DNA of 6,634 nt from Kiritimatiellales bacterium (GTDB lineage Bacteria > Verrucomicrobiota > Kiritimatiellia > Kiritimatiellales > Tichowtungiaceae): assembly GCA_028692515.1 (NCBI GenBank), contig JAQUXG010000098.1, positions 1-6,634 on the forward strand. The letters are read 5' to 3'. The notes below the pieces were generated by a model. It made no database searches. It saw only the letters and a program-made list of their open reading frames with translations, and was not told the DNA's origin. Of this stretch, positions 1-6,634 are shown one piece after another. Each line of letters begins with the position of its first letter. Within the stretch, counting starts at the first letter, position 1. A program made the translations under genes and the position numbers.

Positions 1-959
1 ACTTCTTCGGTTTTCGGATGAATCCCGTTGACCGCCGGAACTTCGAGCGGGGACGGCAGAAAGCTTACAACGGCATCCAACAGAGGCTGAATGCCTTTAT
101 TCTTAAGAGAAGATCCGCACAATACAGGAACAATCTGGCCGGAAATCGTGGTGCGCCGCAACGCCGCGATTAACAGGTCGGCGGAAACATCCGGATTTTC
201 GAGGTAGGCCTCAATCAGCTGTTCGTCGGCTTCTGACACCCGCTCGATCAGCGCGGCACGGGCTTTTTCAGCCTCGACAGCCAGCTCTTCCGGAATGGAG
301 GAAACGACAACTTCGCTTCCCATATCCTCTTCCTTAAAGAAGACCGCCTGCATCGAAATCAGATCGATCAGACCTTTAAAGTTTTCTTCCGAACCGATCG
401 GAAGCTGAACCGGGATGGCTGGCGCGGCGAGCTTTTCGCGCAACTGCTTTACAACAGAATCAAAATCAGCGCCTTTGCGATCCATCTTATTGACGAATGC
501 CAAACAGGGCACATGATATTTTTTTGCCTGACGCCAGACGGTTTCAGATTGAGGCTGAACGCCCCCTACTCCGCAGAAAACCCCTACGGCGCCATCAAGC
601 ACGCGGAGAGAGCGTTCTACTTCGACCGTGAAATCAACGTGTCCGGGGGTGTCGATCAAATTGATCTGATGGTCTTTCCAGAAGCAGGTCGTCGCAGCGC
701 TGGTAATTGTAATACCGCGTTCCTGTTCCTGCTCCATCCAGTCCATCACCGCCGTGCCTTCATGGACTTCGCCCATTTTATAGACGCGGCCGGTGTAATA
801 AAGAATGCGTTCGGATGTGGTGGTTTTGCCGGCATCAATATGCGCGACAATTCCAATGTTGCGGATCGAGGACAGACTACGTCCGCGCGCTGCATCTTCC
901 CGCTGGGGAGACGCAGAGCCTTTCGCATTTTTTCCATCCTGTTTCACAGCAACCTTCAT
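1..959 (-). CDS. fusA: Elongation factor G, N-terminal part (cut by the left window edge)
   Basis: EF-G is the cytosolic translational GTPase that drives tRNA-mRNA translocation and, with RRF, ribosome recycling. My translation gives 319 codons before the edge. The GTPase motifs are intact and in order: G1 AHIDAGKTT (residues 39-47), G2 RGITIT (81-86, switch I Thr84), G3 DTPGH (103-107, with the catalytic-type His107), G4 NKMD (157-160) and G5 GSSLK (282-286). The EF-G signatures [11 protein letters not shown] and [17 protein letters not shown] are also clear. The G' insert lies between G4 and G5; domains II-V are outside the window. The start is ATG at 959-957, 15 nt after the rpsG stop; an in-frame TGA at 974-972 rules out anything earlier. 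About 32 residues precede RNIG, roughly 20 more than in most EF-Gs as I recall them. A GTG at codon 5 is an alternative start with a better ribosome-binding site. Last gene of the visible str cluster; family assignment is secure. Confidence 0.97.
   Translation of the reverse strand, partial: MKVAVKQDGKNAKGSASPQREDAARGRSLSSIRNIGIVAHIDAGKTTTSERILYYTGRVYKMGEVHEGTAVMDWMEQEQERGITITSAATTCFWKDHQINLIDTPGHVDFTVEVERSLRVLDGAVGVFCGVGGVQPQSETVWRQAKKYHVPCLAFVNKMDRKGADFDSVVKQLREKLAAPAIPVQLPIGSEENFKGLIDLISMQAVFFKEEDMGSEVVVSSIPEELAVEAEKARAALIERVSEADEQLIEAYLENPDVSADLLIAALRRTTISGQIVPVLCGSSLKNKGIQPLLDAVVSFLPSPLEVPAVNGIHPKTEE
945..956 (-). promoter_or_regulatory. Possible alternative fusA ribosome-binding site and GTG start
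   Basis: The ATG at 959-957 has no purine-rich Shine-Dalgarno sequence in the 15 nt before it (TGACGGGTCTTTGAA). Four codons downstream, an in-frame GTG at 947-945 is preceded by AAGG at 956-953 with a 5-nt spacer. Either codon could be used. The choice changes the protein by only four residues and does not remove the N-terminal extension. This is inference from spacing alone. Confidence 0.3.
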
Positions 960-974
960 TTCAAAGACCCGTCA

Positions 975-1448
975 TTACCATTTATAGTGAGCGAACGCTT
1001 TGTTGGCCTGAGCCATCTTGTGGGTGTCATCCCGTTTCTTAACGGCGGAGCCCTGATTGTTCCAGGCATCCAGAACTTCCATTGCCAGCGCACGGCGCAT
1101 CGGCTGACCGCGGCGGGTTTTGGCATACTGAATCAGCCAGCGGCAGGCCAAGGCAACTTGACGTTTCGGGCTGACTTCAAGCGGAACCTGATAGGTCGCA
1201 CCGCCGACTCGTTTGGATTTCACTTCCAGCTTCGGCTTGATGTTCTCAATCGCACGACCGAACACGGCCAACGGATCTTCATCTTTAAGCTTTGTCTGAA
1301 TATCTTCCAGCGCGCCGTAAACAATTGCGGCTGCAGTCGATTTTTTTCCACCGTTCATGATGCTGTTGATCATGTAGGCCAACAGCTCGCTGTTGAAGCG
1401 GGGATCCGGAATTACCGTACGTTTTTCTGCTCTGCGTCTTCTTGCCAT
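975..1448 (-). CDS. rpsG: 30S ribosomal protein S7
   Basis: S7 is the primary assembly protein of the 30S head. It binds the 3' major domain of 16S rRNA and lies near the E site and mRNA exit channel. The protein has 157 residues, close to the usual bacterial length of about 156. It shows the family pattern throughout: basic N-terminus MARRRRAEKR, the DPRFNSELLAYMINSIMNGGKKS block (about residues 15-37), the PKLEVKSKRVGGATYQVP signature (about 71-88), and the conserved C-terminus ending DTHKMAQANKAFAHYKW. The ATG at 1448-1446 gives the canonical N-terminus. It starts 16 nt after the rpsL stop, behind an AT-rich spacer with only a weak purine run (AGAAAG), so translation may depend partly on coupling to rpsL. 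The gap is too short for an S7 operator like that of E. coli. No truncation or odd residue is seen. Confidence 0.98.
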   Translation of the reverse strand: MARRRRAEKRTVIPDPRFNSELLAYMINSIMNGGKKSTAAAIVYGALEDIQTKLKDEDPLAVFGRAIENIKPKLEVKSKRVGGATYQVPLEVSPKRQVALACRWLIQYAKTRRGQPMRRALAMEVLDAWNNQGSAVKKRDDTHKMAQANKAFAHYKW

Positions 1449-1464
1449 GATTTAAAAACTTTCT

Positions 1465-1842
1465 TTATGATGCTTTCGGTTTTTTGGCGCCGTATTTGGA
1501 ACGGCCACGGCGGCGCGAAGTGACACCGAGGCAGTCCAATGTACCGCGCACGATGTGATAACGAACCCCCGGCAAGTCCTTCACTCTTCCGCCGCGAACC
1601 AGCACCATGCTGTGTTCCTGCAGATTGTGACCTTCACCTGGAATGTAGGCATTGACTTCACGGCCATTCGTCAACCGGACGCGAGCAACTTTACGAAGCG
1701 CGGAGTTCGGCTTTTTCGGGGTCATGGTCTTCACGAGAAGACAGACTCCGCGACGTTGCGGGCAGTTCATCAACGCAGGCGATTTCTTCTTCTTCTGAAG
1801 CGGTTTACGAGGTTTTTTTATAAGCTGATTAATTGTCGGCAT
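1465..1842 (-). CDS. rpsL: 30S ribosomal protein S12
   Basis: S12 sits at the 30S decoding centre on the subunit interface, where it influences tRNA selection accuracy and streptomycin response. The protein has 125 residues, against about 124 in most bacteria. Family motifs are complete: MPTINQLI at the N-terminus, CPQRRGVC (27-34), [11 protein letters not shown] (41-51), the [10 protein letters not shown] loop (69-78), [13 protein letters not shown] (84-96) and [11 protein letters not shown] at the end. Lys43 and Lys88 (counting Met as 1), classical sites of streptomycin-resistance substitutions, are both the ordinary Lys. Asp89, the residue methylthiolated by RimO in E. coli, is present. 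Residues 9-20 are very basic ([12 protein letters not shown]), which is normal for the S12 tail that threads into the 30S body. ATG at 1842-1840 follows a purine-rich ribosome-binding site. A terminator-like hairpin lies directly upstream and rpsG follows after 16 nt. Confidence 0.98.
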   Translation of the reverse strand: MPTINQLIKKPRKPLQKKKKSPALMNCPQRRGVCLLVKTMTPKKPNSALRKVARVRLTNGREVNAYIPGEGHNLQEHSMVLVRGGRVKDLPGVRYHIVRGTLDCLGVTSRRRGRSKYGAKKPKAS

Positions 1843-1844
1843 AA

Positions 1845-1853
1845 CTTCCTTCC
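1845..1853 (-). promoter_or_regulatory. Shine-Dalgarno sequence of rpsL
   Basis: On the minus strand GGAAGGAAG precedes the rpsL ATG. The AAGGA core (1851-1847) lies 4 nt from the start codon, and the upstream GGAAGG (1853-1848) lies 5 nt away. The site begins only three bases after the U-tract of the upstream hairpin, so RNA folding there could affect its accessibility. Confidence 0.75.
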
Positions 1854-1856
1854 ATC

Positions 1857-1896
1857 AAAAAAAACGAGCGGCAGATAATAGGAGCCCGCCGCTCAT
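1857..1896 (-). terminator. Rho-independent terminator or attenuator between rpoC and rpsL
   Basis: On the minus strand GAGCGGC (1894-1888) and GCCGCTC (1872-1866) form a perfect 7-bp GC-rich stem. It can extend inward by G-U, G-C and G-U pairs and outward by U-G and A-U pairs to about 12 bp, enclosing a 9-nt loop CTCCTATTA (1884-1876). After one G, a run of eight U follows (1864-1857). This is the standard architecture of an intrinsic terminator, and it begins 17 nt after the rpoC stop codon. It points only in the direction of transcription of these genes: the complementary strand carries A, not U, after the stem. Because rpsL starts 14 nt after the U-tract, it may act as a partial terminator or attenuator that lowers str-gene expression relative to rpoBC. 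Alternatively, it may be a 3'-end signal with rpsL served by a promoter inside rpoC. The structure is read by eye; no folding energy was calculated. Confidence 0.8.
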
Positions 1897-1913
1897 CCCG
1901 CAAGCATTAAGAT

Positions 1914-6095
<4,182 letters not shown>

Positions 6096-6100
6096 CGATT

Positions 6101-6107
6101 ATCTCCT
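6101..6107 (-). promoter_or_regulatory. Shine-Dalgarno sequence of rpoC
   Basis: AGGAGAT on the minus strand places AGGAG (6107-6103) 7 nt before the GTG start of rpoC at 6095-6093. This near-consensus site at ideal spacing decides the non-ATG start. It lies wholly within the 20-nt rpoB-rpoC gap. Confidence 0.85.
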
Positions 6108-6115
6108 GTCAAAGA

Positions 6116-6634
<519 letters not shown>

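Noticed and set aside
973..975. ATG overlapping the rpsG stop codon as a possible coupled fusA start
   Set aside because: It reads ATG ACG GGT CTT TGA and stops after four codons, and it is not in the fusA frame.
513..1523. A 336-codon open frame on the plus strand across fusA, rpsG and the end of rpsL
   Set aside because: It spans three well-conserved genes on the other strand and their intergenic gaps. Its translation is an antisense shadow of EF-G and S7 with no recognisable domain.

Overview
The window is one co-oriented block of core information-processing genes, all on the minus strand. Read in the direction of transcription, from the right edge to the left, the order is rpoB (3' end only), rpoC (complete), rpsL (complete), rpsG (complete), fusA (5' part only). 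This is the widespread bacterial rpoBC-str arrangement, in which the two large RNA polymerase subunits precede ribosomal proteins S12 and S7 and elongation factor G. Nearly every base is coding. The four intergenic gaps are 20, 71, 16 and 15 nt, and no gene-free stretch exceeds 100 bases. I see no tRNA, rRNA, mobile element, CRISPR array or accessory gene.

The organism is a bacterium. RpoC is 1393 residues in a single chain. It carries the long insertion between the trigger-loop motif and the C-terminal swivel region that is typical of Gram-negative-type enzymes (SI3-like). S12 begins MPTINQLI and, from memory, resembles chlamydial and related sequences. A member of the Planctomycetes-Verrucomicrobia-Chlamydiae group, for example Verrucomicrobiota or Kiritimatiellota, is a reasonable guess, but no alignment was run.

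Region by region: 6116-6634 is the RpoB C-terminus. 1914-6095 is RpoC, with a GTG start behind a good Shine-Dalgarno sequence. 1843-1913 is a 71-nt gap containing a GC-rich hairpin with a run of eight U, which looks like a Rho-independent terminator or attenuator lying directly against the rpsL ribosome-binding site. 1465-1842 is S12, 975-1448 is S7, and 1-959 is the EF-G GTPase domain and the start of what follows it.

Functionally, RpoB and RpoC form the catalytic core of RNA polymerase. S12 and S7 are 30S proteins of the decoding centre and the head (mRNA exit and E-site region), and EF-G drives translocation. The block is largely ordinary. The points worth a second look are the terminator-like hairpin with no room for a promoter between it and rpsL, the unusually long N-terminal extension of EF-G with an ambiguous start codon, and the short rpsL-rpsG gap, which cannot hold an E. 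coli-style S7 operator. I did not find a previously undescribed system here.
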